A DNA stretch of 64,000 nt from Lumbricus rubellus (taxonomy: Eukaryota; Annelida; Clitellata; Crassiclitellata; Lumbricidae), in NCBI GenBank assembly GCA_945859605.1, contig OX243821.1, positions 34,878,738 to 34,942,737 on the forward strand, written 5' to 3'. A model generated the notes under the pieces. It was not told the origin of the DNA and ran no database searches. It saw only the letters and a program-made list of their open reading frames with translations. A program made the position numbers and the translations under genes. This document shows, piece by piece, positions 33,246-45,181 of this stretch. Within the stretch, counting starts at the first letter, position 1, and each line of letters starts with the position of its first letter.

Positions 33246-34000
33246 CCCGTTGGAGGTGAGGTGACGCATTGTAACGTTAGTGGTGAGGTGGGGTCTGACA
33301 AACCCCAACACATATTTTTATTTTCAAGTCGCAATATCAAATGGAAAACATTAATTTGAGTTAAACTATTCTTCTATGATCAATTATCGACTAAACAGGC
33401 GATTATCACGAACAAAATCTGTTTTCAATCCTTATTAGATGGCCAGAAGGTGAACCCATCCATTGTGTACTTTTCCCGTGTAAGTTCGGTTTGTATACGA
33501 AAAATCGCAATTTCCTTCAAATATACATTAAAATTAAAAAAACTGTTCGTTCAAAATTCCTGAAATTTTGGTAAAGTATCCGTATTTCATATTCACAAAG
33601 GTAGAAAAAAATAATCCAAGCTGGTTTGACGTTTTCCACACAAAAAAATAAAGTAGAATACCTCTGGGGTGTGACTGATGAAGAGCAAGACAGGCATACA
33701 AGAGACAGACAGAGACTGATGAAGATAAAGATAGGCATACAAGAGACAGACAGAGACTGGTGAACAGAAAGACAGGCATACAAGAGACAGACAGAGACTG
33801 GTGAACAGAAAGACAGGCATACAAGAGACAGACTGAGACTGATGAAGAGAAAGACAGGCATACAAGAGACAGACATAGACTGATGAAGAGAAAGACAGGC
33901 ATACAAGATACAGACATAGACTGATGAAGAGAAAGACAGGCATACAAGAGACAGACAGAGACTGGTGAACAGGGACACACCCCACCTCACCTCCAACGGG
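33246..34000. mobile_element. TTAA-flanked non-autonomous DNA transposon (755 bp)
   Basis: The termini are a perfect 18-bp inverted repeat CCCGTTGGAGGTGAGGTG. It is bordered by TTAA on both sides (33242-33245 and 34001-34004), as for piggyBac-like and Kolobok-like elements. The inside carries a 41-bp minisatellite. It sits about 45 bases upstream, in gene sense, of the acceptor of the 33201-32929 exon. No transposase. Confidence 0.85.
33675..33975. repeat. 41-bp minisatellite inside the TTAA element
   Basis: About seven units of TGATGAAGAGAAAGACAGGC plus ATACAAGAGACAGACAGAGAC-type sequence. GGTGAACAGAAAGACAGG variants alternate with TGATGAAGAG variants. The repeating SVSCMPVFLF frames on the minus strand are translations of it. 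Confidence 0.92.
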
Positions 34001-34004
34001 TTAA

Positions 34005-34350
34005 CGTGCAGTTGTACACAAAATGTGCAGTTGTAGAAGCACTTCTGTACAGTTAAAACTAACAAAAAGGTCATTGTCCTCCCATTGGAAGTAATAATAT
34101 TTGCCATGAAGGATGGGAAAGGAAAGAAAGAGTTGTGCAGTTATAAAAATTTCTTTAAAACAGCCCTTAGGTGTGCACAAAATGTGCAGTTCTAAATGGA
34201 TTTGTGCAGTCGTAGAAGCATTTCTGTACAGTCAAAACTTGCAAAAAAGGGTAATTGTATTCCGATCGGAAGTAATTTACCATGAAGGATGGGAAAGGAA
34301 AAAAAGTTCTGCAGTTCTAAAAATTTCCTTAATAATTAAAAACAGCCTTG
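34005..34350. repeat. Two-copy tandem duplication, about 175-bp unit
   Basis: CACAAAATGTGCAGTT, GTAGAAGCA(C/T)TTCTGTACAGT and CATGAAGGATGGGAAAGGAA appear twice in the same order. It directly abuts the TTAA element. Confidence 0.8.
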
Positions 34351-34758
34351 CAATGGATAGATGAAAATATTCTCGGAAGCTTATAGGTGTATAATATCGG
34401 AGAAGAATAATTGGAGAGGTTGAAAGGTGCAGAGATGGAGAAGTGAAAGGATGGAAAGGTGAGGAGATGGAGAGAAGGAGGGAAGAATAAGAGGTGGAGA
34501 AGTCGTGAGAAGATGGATAGGATTGGCGATGAGTGGCAAGAAAACAAATTGGGGCAATTAATGAGACGGGATCGATTTACAAGTCGGAGAGACACGGAAG
34601 TCACGACTCACCGTTGGGACTTGATTCGAGTCTGGCGAGATAAGATAGGAAAGGGCAAGCTTAGCTATAAGGCGGGGTCTAGATTCTATATGGTAATGCA
34701 TGGTGAGTTGAGCTAGATGATGTGTGTTACAGTAGGCATGGCTTGAGGGTATGATAGC
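34351..34758. other. Purine-rich unique spacer
   Basis: GGAGAGG/GGAGATGG-type purine tracts at about 34410-34520. No gene supported. Confidence 0.4.
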
Positions 34759-35124
34759 CATGGGCGGAAACCTAGGGGGGACAGAGGGAACGGTCCCTCC
34801 CAATAAAATGTTGGGGGACGGCCCATGCATTGGTCCCCCCTCCAAATTGTTGAGCGTCAAGACCCCAAAAAGGCATAGAAAAATTTGGGCTGCGAAAATA
34901 GACATTTTTCTAGACTTTTTTGGTTAAAATAATTATGTTTTTCTTGCTTTTTTCAGGTGAGATGACTAAAAAAATTGTTAACAACTTTTTTGGGCGGTGA
35001 AAGCAGGAAATTTTTGCGTGGGAAAAGGTCGTCAGAAATTGTTTCGTTCGTCAAAAAATTTCGCGTCTCTCCTTCGGCCACTCGTTCGCCCCCCCTCAAA
35101 TCTCCGCCCAAGTCTCCGCCCATG
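34759..35124. mobile_element. hAT-like MITE (366 bp)
   Basis: The ends are CATGGGCGGAAAC and its complement (one mismatch). Flanks ATGATAGC (34751-34758) and CTGATAGC (35125-35132) agree at 7 of 8 positions. The inside has GATGACTAAAAAAATTG and GGTCGTCAGAAATT, the same motifs as the other hAT-type elements here. No transposase. Confidence 0.7.
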
Positions 35125-35258
35125 CTGATAGCGTTTTCTAAGGCATGGCAATATAATGCATGACTATGGAAGGATAAGGATGTTCAATGCATCATAAAAT
35201 TATGGTAAAGGTTGTGTTGGTAATTTCGGGAGGGAAGCTGTATAAACTAAGATATTGT

Positions 35259-35429
35259 CATGGGCGGAGTTTATCAGGGGCTAGGGGGGCTAAGCCCCTC
35301 CATGAAGGCCCAAGTTCAACTTTTTTCCACGAAAATGGTATCCTTTTTGGTGGTTACCCCCCCCCCCCCCCAATAAGGCTTAGACTCGGGGTTAGCCCTC
35401 CCAAGAACGGAAACCAAACTCCGCTCATG
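35259..35429. mobile_element. hAT-like mini-MITE (171 bp)
   Basis: The ends CATGGGCGGAGTTT and AAACTCCGCTCATG are inverted repeats with one mismatch. Flanks GATATTGT (35251-35258) and GGTATTGT (35430-35437) agree at 7 of 8 positions. The terminus is nearly the same as in the MITE at 34759, so the two are close relatives 134 bp apart. Confidence 0.7.
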
Positions 35430-36720
35430 GGTATTGTGATTGGGCATGGGATGGGATAAGCTTGGTTCAGTGTTGTACGAAGAGCTTGGGTCAGTTAGAA
35501 CACGATACAGTCAGCCAGAAATAATAAGTATTATGGATTGTATTTCGAAACTAATGGATTCCTATAAACATGAACTCATAATATCTATGAAAACCATACT
35601 ACACATCAATTTCTATAATAACACACTTGAATCGTGCGCTAGAAGAAAAACACAATCTTTGATATGCGCATTCTTTCGTTTCGTGACTAGTGTCACGTTT
35701 TCACAGGACTAAATGTGTAATTTGACAAATAATAATAATTGAAATAATCATTATAACGCGTCATATCGGCGATAAAAGGGTGTCGTGTTGGTTCCACAGC
35801 TTATACTAAGGATCGTTTGGCGGCGTTACAGTAACTAGAGAAGGGTTTTCTTTAATTAGCTGTCTTTCTCAGTCTCACATTCGCCGATTTCTATAGCGCC
35901 CGATGTGATTTATTCTTAAAAGACCAGACACGGGAAGATCAGTACATGATTGATCGATTCCATCCGCGCCACTGTATCACTACTCGCCAACCGGACGGGT
36001 TCTATATCCCTCCGCGGCCTCCAACCGGACTTCATAAACTTCATTACTGGAGTCAAGTGATATTTGCTCTTTGCTCGGCAATTGGGAGGATTGCATTGAG
36101 TCGCGCGGAGGAATATCAGCCAGGACTATTTTCCGGGCGAGTGGATACCGATGTGGCGACCCGGGGAACCGGTTTAAGCCGGATTTTTTCTCTCTCTTTT
36201 TCTCGACGAATTGGAGGGATTGTGTTAAAACTGGAGCGAAGACAGTGGAGCATTTGAAGGTTGTGTCCTGTAAGAGGATTGAAGTGTGCGAAGAAATTTT
36301 CAAAATAGTTTATTGAGGTAGTTAAAGAATTTTTTTTAAATCTATTTATTTGTATGTTAATAATTTCCATTTTTCGTTTTAACTTTCGTTTTTCGTTGTT
36401 TGTCGAGAGTCGGCGAATATCATTCGCATTTTGAGCCAATTAAATATATAGTCTGTGTATAAACCTAAAAGGAGGTGTATAAAAATTCAAAAAGTCTGGT
36501 TTGCGCTGGAATATTATTTCTTCATCATTATTGTCTCGAACATGTGAAACTAGTCCAAAAAGTGACGATGAATTGTTAAACTCCACCAACAGCGACAACT
36601 GTTGAATAATTATAATCAATTTTCCATAATTTGATTTCAAAATTAATTTTGAAGGACACCATTAATTGTGTCTTTACTTTGAAAATAAAGGCGACATAAT
36701 TATTACCGCAACTGATCATA
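35430..36720. other. Unassigned region with a GC-richer island
   Basis: The part at about 35930-36260 is GC-richer and open on both strands (about 100 codons each), but I recognise no domain and see no convincing splice pair. It could be a promoter or first-exon region of a neighbouring gene, or an old repeat. Function unknown. Confidence 0.35.
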
Positions 36721-36803
36721 ATTATACTACAGTACTGCTGCTATTGTTGCTGTTGTTGTCGTCACTTTAATAATAATTGTAATCATCGTCATCAACATCG
36801 TCG

Positions 36804-37370
<567 letters not shown>

Positions 37371-38030
37371 TCGTTGACAATCGGACATAATAAATTATAG
37401 GCCTACAAACTATATTGCGCCTTTCATAGAAGCGTCGCTAAAGACAGACTATAATTGTTGCGCTATAAATAGAACTACTACTTCGTTCTGCGGCTTTGGT
37501 CAGAGCAGCGACGTAGAGAAGAAGAAAAGTCACAGTTGATATCATCTCGTTCTTCGAAGGACTTGATCGATGAGTTTCTTGCGAGTGCATGACCGTGAAC
37601 TTGACCTTGACTAGTCCTTAAACTTTAACGTGGCAACTTGTTCTTGGAATCGAGTTTGGGTAGAGTTGAAGGATGTTTTCAACGAAGCGATATCGTGGGG
37701 TTTCTACAATTATAGCCATCAGTGTGATAGTAATTAATTATTATCGTTAAGCTGAAGAATAATAAATAACAAATAATTTTGACACCCCTTTTAAGGATAA
37801 ATAGGACATACAATAATAAAATAACTGTAACATGTTTTAAAACTGGTCTAGTACCTTGCTCATAAGTGCTGTAATACGCCGAGCAAATTTCTGTCCAGGG
37901 TAACGGCCTCTGTTGTCATAGACCCTGGTCAAATTGGAATCCTCCTCCTCCATGTTTTATATTGACAGAATGGGTCTTCTAATCGATGGTGCATTCAAAC
38001 AATATTACTAATAGCCTTCGGTTATAAATT
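37371..38030. other. Spacer, no gene seen
   Basis: No supported coding sequence. A possible inverted partial copy of the unnamed interspersed repeat lies near 37880-37960. Confidence 0.4.
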
Positions 38031-38034
38031 ATCT

Positions 38035-38240
38035 TTATTATTAGTGACTTTTTATATAGCGCACTCTCAGATAATCTACCCAGAAGCGCTCCCAGTGCAA
38101 CAACGGCTAAATAAGGTAGTTTTAAGCCAGAAAGGAACATAGTGGTGCTCTCTCTAGGCACCAGGCGGAGAGCAACAGGGAGCCAAGTCCAGGATCTAGG
38201 ACCAGCTACTGAGAAAGAACGCCGCTGCATTATAGTGAAG
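38035..38240 (-). pseudogene. LINE C-terminal coding remnant with 3' end
   Basis: On the minus strand it encodes QRRSFSVAGPRSWTWLPVAL, closely matching the reverse-transcriptase C-terminus at 48270-48330. The AGCGC...GCGCTATATAAA 3' end follows (38045-38095). It is a 5'-truncated and frameshifted copy. Confidence 0.75.
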
Positions 38241-38879
38241 GGCCGAATCTCCTTTCTCTACCTCAGAAACTCATTAGTGTAATACAGGATTGTTACTTAG
38301 TTTTGAGTTTTGGTTTGGCTTTTACAGATCAAATTTAGTTTGCTTAGGGCGGCCATAAGTATTAGTTTTAAATTTTGTTTTCTTAAAACACCTTTTAAAC
38401 AGAAATCCCGTTGTTATAAAATGCTGGTAATTTAATTTCTGTGTTTTGTCCGTAGATATGATTCTTCTATGCAATTTGTAATCTTGCACCAGAACAAAGT
38501 CGTAATCAGAGCAAACAAAGTGAGGCATTGTTATTGTTGCCTGTATGAAAGGGGAGGGTGACACTCACTAGTCATATTAGATCTTAGTTAATTTCTTAAT
38601 GTTATTTGTGACTAGTAAAGCGGCAAATGGAAGATCCAAAATTGCAAGTTTGCTTAAGACAATTTATAATTAAATTTACCCGGAAAATAATGGAAGTTTA
38701 GGGCATCCAATGTTTCAACTGAAGGCGCTACAAACGAAGGCCCTTTATCAGGTCAAGATACGTTCCCTGGGATCTTCCACCCCCTTTCGAAATTTAGAGC
38801 AGTAGAAATTTTGCAAGTAACGTTTGCTGAATGGAGGGTCATGTGTGACAAAGCGGGTCGAATGGACTACCACTTCGTG
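38241..38879. other. Spacer, no gene seen
   Basis: AT-rich with an AACACCTTTTAAAC word near 38386. No supported feature. Confidence 0.4.
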
Positions 38880-39092
38880 GGGCGCGGTGGTGTAGTGGTG
38901 GCGTCATTGCCTTGAAGCCGGAAGGTTCGAGGTTCGAATCCACCTCGCCGCGTAAGAACCTTGGGCAAGTTCTTCACTCACAATTGCTCAGCGCTTCGGC
39001 GTGAAACTCCAATGCAGTGTCCGCTCTGCATTCGGGAGCGCCTCTGTGTAGAAAGAGCTTGAAGGGGCGCTATAACAAGTGCACATACAAAC
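38880..39092 (+). repeat. tRNA-derived SINE, full-length reference copy
   Basis: It begins GGGGCGCGGTGGTGTAGTGG (A-box match TGGTGTAGTGG). It has GAGGTTCGAATCC (B box), the GCTTCGGCGTGAAACTCC body, CGGGAGCGCCTCTGTGTAG and CTTGAAGGGGCGCTATAACA. The last part is shared with the LINE 3' end. This is the clearest full copy. Confidence 0.95.
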
Positions 39093-39284
39093 ACTTCACA
39101 AATATGGCATTTTGAACGTCAGCCACTTTTGTAATAATTGATGTAACCTTAAAAACGGTGTTCAAGACAAACTGTTCTTTCGCTGCACTACTCAATGCAA
39201 GTAATGTTTTGTGTGGCAAAAAGAGGTCGGATGCAGCAGTTAACAGTTCTTAAGTTGTGCGCGGTAGTATAAGGGTCTGTTCGG

Positions 39285-39472
39285 TGTTTGTTTGTATGTG
39301 CACTTGTTATAGCGCCCCTTCAAGATATCTCTACTCAGAGGCGCCGAAGCGCTGAGCAATTGCGAGTGAAGGACTTACCCAAGATCCCAACGCAGCAATA
39401 TGAGGTTGATTCGAACCTGCAAACCTTCGGCTGCAAGGTGACGAACATACTCACTACACCACCTCGTCTCAC
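39285..39472 (-). repeat. SINE copy with internal deletion
   Basis: TGTGCACTTGTTATAGCGCC and CAGAGGCGCCGAAGCGCTGA show that the middle of the body is missing. The B-box region is present (GGTTGATTCGAACC). Confidence 0.85.
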
Positions 39473-39474
39473 TT

Positions 39475-39650
39475 CCTTTGAGCCAGAAGGTTACGGGTTC
39501 GAATCCACCTCAAAGCACAGCCGGGTTGGGACCCCGAACAAGTCATTCGTTCGCAATTGCTCATGCTCCGATTCAGTGTCCGACCTGTATTTGGGAATAT
39601 GAATGTTGAGGAGCGCAATAGTTGCGCTCATACATACACAAGGTGGTAAG
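39475..39650 (+). repeat. SINE copy, diverged, tail to tail with the previous one
   Basis: TTTGAGCCAGAAGG, ACGGGTTCGAATCC and TTGAGGAGCGCAATAG. The tail GTTGAGGAGCGC resembles the copy at 48480, pointing to a SINE subfamily. Confidence 0.75.
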
Positions 39651-39779
39651 TTTGTTTTAGAAACCTTTTAAAATTGAATATCTGTAGCTATAAATAGTTG
39701 ACTCTTTTTTTACTAATTAATCGCCTTGTGGGATTACTGTAATTAGAAACTTCTTCCAAAGCTATCAACCGATTGAACT

Positions 39780-39990
39780 AAACATTTAGACATTTATAAG
39801 GCGCCTCTAGGAGGGTGAACCGTTCAGAGGCGCTCCAAGTGCGCAAGGCCACGCGAAAAGAAACATGTTTTAAGAAAACAAGGAACCAGAAAAGAGACTA
39901 TACCAGACGGAAGTGTAGAGCGAACAGAAGGAGAAAGCTCATTCCATAGAGAAGGACCAATTGAGACAAATGATCGAGACTGAGCTATAG
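39780..39990 (-). pseudogene. LINE C-terminal coding remnant
   Basis: A continuous minus-strand frame reads RSFVSIGPSLWNELSPSVRS and later FLKTCFFSRGL. This is the conserved end of the CR1/L2-like reverse-transcriptase protein. The TGGAGCGCCTCTGAACGG and CGCCTTATAAATG 3' end follows. It is 5'-truncated. Confidence 0.75.
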
Positions 39991-40249
39991 CAGCTCTGGC
40001 GAGTTAATTAGGTTTCTATATAATAGAAAATACAGGACATAAGACAGATAGTGAGACAGTGAATTTTGGAAAAGTTTACAGTATACCGAGAAAATGTCTA
40101 AGATTCGAATAATTGCATACGCATCGATACACAGCCTATACGAAAATACGTATTAGCGTTCAGGATATCTATGCTCACAACACTATAAAAACAATATACT
40201 GCTGATGTTTTATGCTTACAGTTTATTAAACAAGCAAACGGTATACCTG

Positions 40250-41000
40250 TCTGCATAAGAGATAATCATTGCATGTTGAACGCCAGCTACTTTTATAATT
40301 ATTTATTAATCTAAATAATGGTATTCAAGACAAACCGCTCTTTCGCCGCACTCTTCATTCAGCCTACAGTAACTGTAGTCAATATCGTCAACTCCAAATT
40401 TCTTAAACGTCACTCGAAAGTCAAACGCAGGGCACCAGCTTACTCAAGAGCGCTGTGTCTAGTCAGACTGATATTGCTAGAGACACCCAGATGGGCGTGT
40501 ATGATATTTTAGTAAATTTCTTCAATTTGTGATTTCATTTGTGCTTTTCATTATATACCGATTAATACTTCAATGTAATAAAATGATGCTTAAAGCCATA
40601 CTGCGGATTTCAAGTGGAGTAGTAAAGAAAATTGTTTACTTAGTCTACTGGCATTTTGAATGTATAAATAATTATTATGCGGCTCCTATGTTTGCAACAA
40701 AACGGACTTCGAGTAATATACCCATTACCATAGTCAATTCTCATCCTCTTCTATATCAATTTTATTTCGCTTAAAAAGGTGTGGAAAACAAACAGCTTTC
40801 AATTGAATCGAAGTGGTGAGTGACATTTTGGCGCCGCTGTTTTGGGCACCGGTTGTTTTCTTGTTCAAGGTTGGTACACAGCAATCAGACATCTATTAAT
40901 TGACAAGAATCATTTTCATCAATCCACTTTCAATCGGAGCAATAATTATTTTTTTATTAATATACATGTACATTCTATTTAAATAATATACCACCAAAAC
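40250..41000. repeat. Local duplication unit A
   Basis: GCATGTTGAACGCCAGCTAC, AAGACAAACCGCTCTTTCGC, TCGTCAACTCCAAATTTCTT and GAGCGCTGTGTCTAGTCAGA match 42297-42490. AAGAATCATTTTCATCAATC matches 44683 onward. A weaker copy of the first part is at 39112. Unit A has no insertion where unit B carries the 42922-44667 element. The short frames here are not genes. Confidence 0.7.
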
Positions 41001-41609
41001 AAAACCTGTTTAATCGAGAATCTTTATCAATCCATTTCTCTTTAAGGTAAAATAATTTTCAGCAATCCAACTTCTACTATTTTTACCAAGAAGTTTATCA
41101 ACAAAATTGATTTTTTCGCTTAGAATTAATTTCTATTTAGGCAGAAAGAATTCTATTTATCCAGCTTCTATTGAAGCAAGGATTTAGTTTCATCCAGCTT
41201 CCATTGATAGGTACAGTTATTTCCATAAACCCACTTAGGCCAATAATTTGTTTTACCAATCCAGCCTCCATTTATGCAAACACTTATTTTCGGCAACATA
41301 ATCCGAAAATGATTGGCAAGGCACAGAAAACTCAAGCGGTGACGTGGAATAATATTAAAAAGTTTTGCCCCAGACCGCAATATTTAAAGCTGCCAACCAA
41401 AGTCTTTAGAAGCTAAACAATAAATTTCAAGCATACTGCAGTGTGTCAATAAAGTAAAACCAAGATTATTACAACTTTTTTAAAACACATTTTGCCATCG
41501 TCAAACCGCGCTTGGAGTGCACGAACAGCAACTCATGTGTAGCGGACATTCGCCAATCAATATTACGTCAATTTGAAGTTAAAACAAGAATATTGTAATT
41601 TTTTGATGC

Positions 41610-41735
41610 AGGTTTGAATTCACCTCAAATCGCATCGTATGGAACTTGAGCAAATCCTTCACTAGCTATTGCGCATGCGCTTTGGCGTGAAACTCCGATT
41701 AATAGGCTGTGTCCGCGCTGTAGTCTATTACGGAT
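41610..41735 (+). repeat. SINE fragment, diverged
   Basis: GGTTTGAATTCACCTC, GCTTTGGCGTGAAACTCC and GTGTCCGCGCTGTAG. Confidence 0.6.
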
Positions 41736-41954
41736 CTTCTACCCTGGTCGAAACCTTGATTAGAACTGATGATAGTTGAGGTGGTATGTGACAATAATAT
41801 TATTAGTCCAAAGCTGTGCGTATGTTTGTAACACCTTTAACGTGAAATATTTATTTCTATAAAATCAAGTACTTGGGGTGTGTCTAATTAGACTAAGTGA
41901 CATAGAATCGAATCTATAGGTATCGTACGTAACTATTCATTCATTCAATTAATT

Positions 41955-42190
41955 ATTTTATTGCAAATAATATAGCGCTTTTCAAGGGGATACTCAGATG
42001 CGCTCCCAGCTCCAGCACCTAAAAACCAGTTTTGAGTTTAATAAAATAGTCAAAATCGTCATCATAATCTCCAAATTTTTTCTTGATCGCCACTCAAGTG
42101 CCAAATGTTATAGGGTGGGCGGCGTTTTGGTTGAGATCTGGAAGATCAAAGTAAAAGTTCCAAAAGGAGCGAGTCTTAGATAGCTAGAAG
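41955..42190. repeat. LINE 3' end (minus) fused to a duplicated segment
   Basis: ATATAGCGCTTTTCAAGGGG and CTCAGATGCGCTCCCAGCTC, then CTCCAAATTTTTTCTTGATC. The same fusion recurs at 46965-47250, so LINE end and flank were duplicated together. The SINE-free frames (MRSQLQHL / MRSRLQHI) come from this. Confidence 0.65.
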
Positions 42191-42289
42191 CACATAAATG
42201 ATTGAGCTTATAAACCTATTAGACTTAGTCTACTGCTTATGTAGTTTCGACGGAAAGCATTATGCTAGGTTTCTCTGACTACCTGTATT

Positions 42290-42920
42290 TGAGACATCGC
42301 ATGTTGAACGCCAGCTAACTTTATAATAGTTAATTTAAACTTTAAAACGGTGTTTAAGACAAACCGCTGTTTCACCGTACTAGGCCTATTCAATGCCTGT
42401 AGTAATCGCTATCGTCAACTCTAGATTTCTAAAGCGTCACTCGAAAGCCTAACGCTTACTCACGAGCGCTGTGTCTAGTCAGAAGGGTTACATAAATACT
42501 TGAATGAATGAATGAATGAATGAATAACGCTAGTATTTTAATAAATTTATTCTACTTGTGATTTCATTTGTTTCAATACCAACTATTACTTCGGTGCATT
42601 ATAATGATGATGCTTTATGTCCCATTGCGCATTTCAAGTGCAGCAATAAGGAAAATTCCCACTTAGTCTACTCGCATTTCAAAGGATAAATAAATTATTC
42701 TGATCCCATGTCTTCAGCAAGACGGCTTAACGGTGCCATCAATCATCAATGAAATTAAAATCAATGAAATTAAAATCGTTATACGCCATTAACTTATATA
42801 CCAAGTTTACATCTATTAAAAAGGTGTCGCAAAGAAACTGCTTTCAATTTAATCGAGACGTTTTAGCGTCGCCGTTATGGGCACGGTAGTTTTCTTTTGC
42901 ACGTAATTCGACTTCGGTTA
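42290..42920. repeat. Local duplication unit B, left part
   Basis: It matches unit A (40262-40900) in order and is interrupted at a TTAA by the element at 42922. Its right part resumes at 44668-44830. A short LINE-like tail (ACATAAATACTTGAATGAAT) lies at 42485-42520. Confidence 0.65.
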
Positions 42921-42921
42921 A

Positions 42922-44667
42922 CCCATTTACCGCCAACGTTGCGAAAACGCAACGTACTGGTTAAAAATTGTGGAAAAATTAACAACGACAGAAACCTGCA
43001 CGAATCCATTTTTATTTACTTAGTGGGTGTTTACTAAGTATGCTGTTACCAAATATAATTTTATTTATAGACATTTTATATTTTTTTGAATTTATCAAAA
43101 TTTGGTCTTTTTGGCCTCTGCTTAGGAGGTTTTGTTCAATAATTTTTTTTCTCATAACGGGTCAAAATTTCTGAGAAACGAAGCTGTACGATTGGAATAT
43201 TAATGCGAATAATTAACGCCATTTGTTTATTAAATTTATATCTCATTGTATTCTGAAAGCGTAATCTGCGAAATTTTAATGTTGCGTTTTCGCAACATCG
43301 GCGGAATGCGCTATGCGAATTATGTTGCGTTTTCGCAACTTCGGCGGAATACGCTATACGCATTAGGCCTATGGCACGTACAATACATGTAGTAACTCAT
43401 ATAAACTTCTATGAACTTTCGATTGCTTGCAAAAAACTACCTGGGGTACTTGGAGTTTCCCAGGAAAGTTCTGGTTTCCGCCCCACCATCCCCCACCAGA
43501 GCCAACTACGGGGCGGAGTGTTGCACCCAGCCTCCGGACAGCCCCTATATACCTCTCTGGGGTATCCGGCGTTGACGTATAGCTCGGAAAGCTTCGGTTT
43601 CCCCGCCCTCGCCACTACCCACTACCCCGCCCTCTCAACCCCATCCAGTTCCACGCTCTCTCACCCCACCCACTCCGTACCCATCTCCTCATCCAACCCA
43701 CCCCTACCCATGCATCCACGCCTGCCGACCGCCCTAACATGCTTCCACCGCTCTGGTGTCCCCCCAGTGTTATCCAGTAAATTTAGATTTGTGACTACCA
43801 ACACCAACCGCCATTCCTGGCCTCACGACCACCCCCATCCCACCCACCCCACAACCACCCCACCACCACCCCACCCACCCCACCACCACCCCACCCACTC
43901 CACCTCACCAGTCACCACCTACCTCGCCACCCCACGGAGTCCCCATCCTCTCCTCTGAAGTAACCTGCGCTACCCATAGGCGCAACCACCCTATGGGACC
44001 CACGTGACGCGTCCACCCAACTTTTGAGTGGTCCCCTAACTTTATTATTATTGTTCCTCCAACTTTTAGGACGTGATTCATTATGGTACCCCCCAACTTT
44101 TAGGACGTGATTGCACCTATATAAGGCGCTGCCCATGAAATTTCGAGACAAAAGTTTTCTTTCACCCAGAAAGCCACCGCCCACCCCATCCCTGGTGGGC
44201 CACTGTAGGCAGGGTGTGTCCTTGTGGGCGAGAGGTCGCTGTGGGGGCACTCGGTCTAGCTGTCAGCTTCGGATTACATGTGAAACTAGGTCGAAGATCT
44301 GGAAATAGCGATATTTGTTATTTTCCGGCCGCCCATCCTTCCCTACAGTGAGGGGTAAAAGCCAGTCCATCCACTGGATGGACCTGGCGGCCTCTGCTCA
44401 GGTGCAAGGTTTCAGGTCAATAGCTGCGAAACTGTGGACGTACATTATGGAAAACACACATACCTACATAGTCCCACTCACCTCAATAGGCATAGATAAA
44501 GTTCACCTTTCTTGCCGTTGTTGCGAAAACGCAACGTCCTGAAACTAGGTCACAACAAATAATTTTAATAAAATTGCACTCTCAGAAGTCTATTGGCATC
44601 ATATTGATGATATACTATCAGCTGCAGCTTGATACCTTGGCTATTTCTCATAGCGGCGGTAAATGGG
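42922..44667. mobile_element. TTAA-flanked DNA transposon (1.75 kb), no transposase seen
   Basis: A perfect 13-bp inverted repeat CCCATTTACCGCC sits at both ends with TTAA on both sides (42918-42921 and 44668-44671), as in piggyBac-like elements. Unit A of the local duplication gives the empty-site paralogue. The ends carry the palindrome GTTGCGTTTTCGCAAC or GTTGCGAAAACGCAAC at about 42949, 43282, 43324 and 44520. The middle (43440-44300) is a GC-rich block with CCACCCCACC repeats. The 195-codon plus-strand frame (43371-43958) reads mostly Pro/His/Thr repeats and I do not call it a gene. Confidence 0.82.
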
Positions 44668-44829
44668 TTAATTGGCGAGAATCATTTTCATCAATCCAGC
44701 TTCCATCTTAGTAACAATTATTTTATCAATATAACATATTTAAATAATATACCACCAAAACAAATACTGTATAATCGAGAATCTATATCAATCTAATTCT
44801 ATTTAAGATAAAATAATTTTCATCAATCC

Positions 44830-45180
44830 AAAAACTCATAATTAGTTAATAGATATATTAAAAAAATAGTAACATTGGACAATACTTAATGATATTATGG
44901 GCCACTCAGCTCAACCGGCTTCATTTCGCCGGTGAAACTGAAAACTAATGACTAAGGACAGAGAATGGATTACTCTATTATACCATCCGTTTCCAGAGCC
45001 CTGGGATCTCCACCATGGTCGAAACCTTGATTAGAGCAGGCGACATTATTTTGTGGTCGTATGTAGCAATAATAGTTAGTCCAAAGTTGTATTTACGTTT
45101 TAAACGCCTTTAACATAAAATATTCGTGTTTATAAATAGAAGTATTTTGGATTTTTCTGATATGACTTGTTTATTTGGTG
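44830..45180. repeat. Local duplication unit B, right part
   Basis: GGTCGAAACCTTGATTAGAG, GTCGTATGTAGCAATAATAG and TTAGTCCAAAG match 41750-41830. A weaker copy is at 50035-50200. Confidence 0.6.
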
Positions 45181-45181
45181 T

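Noticed and set aside
35930..36300. GC-richer block as an Ig exon or other gene
   Set aside because: No Cys/Trp spacing of an Ig domain and no good splice pair on either strand; left unassigned.
43371..43958. 195-codon plus-strand frame in the TTAA element
   Set aside because: It has no transposase motifs. The second half is CCACCCC repeat and the first half has no recognisable domain.
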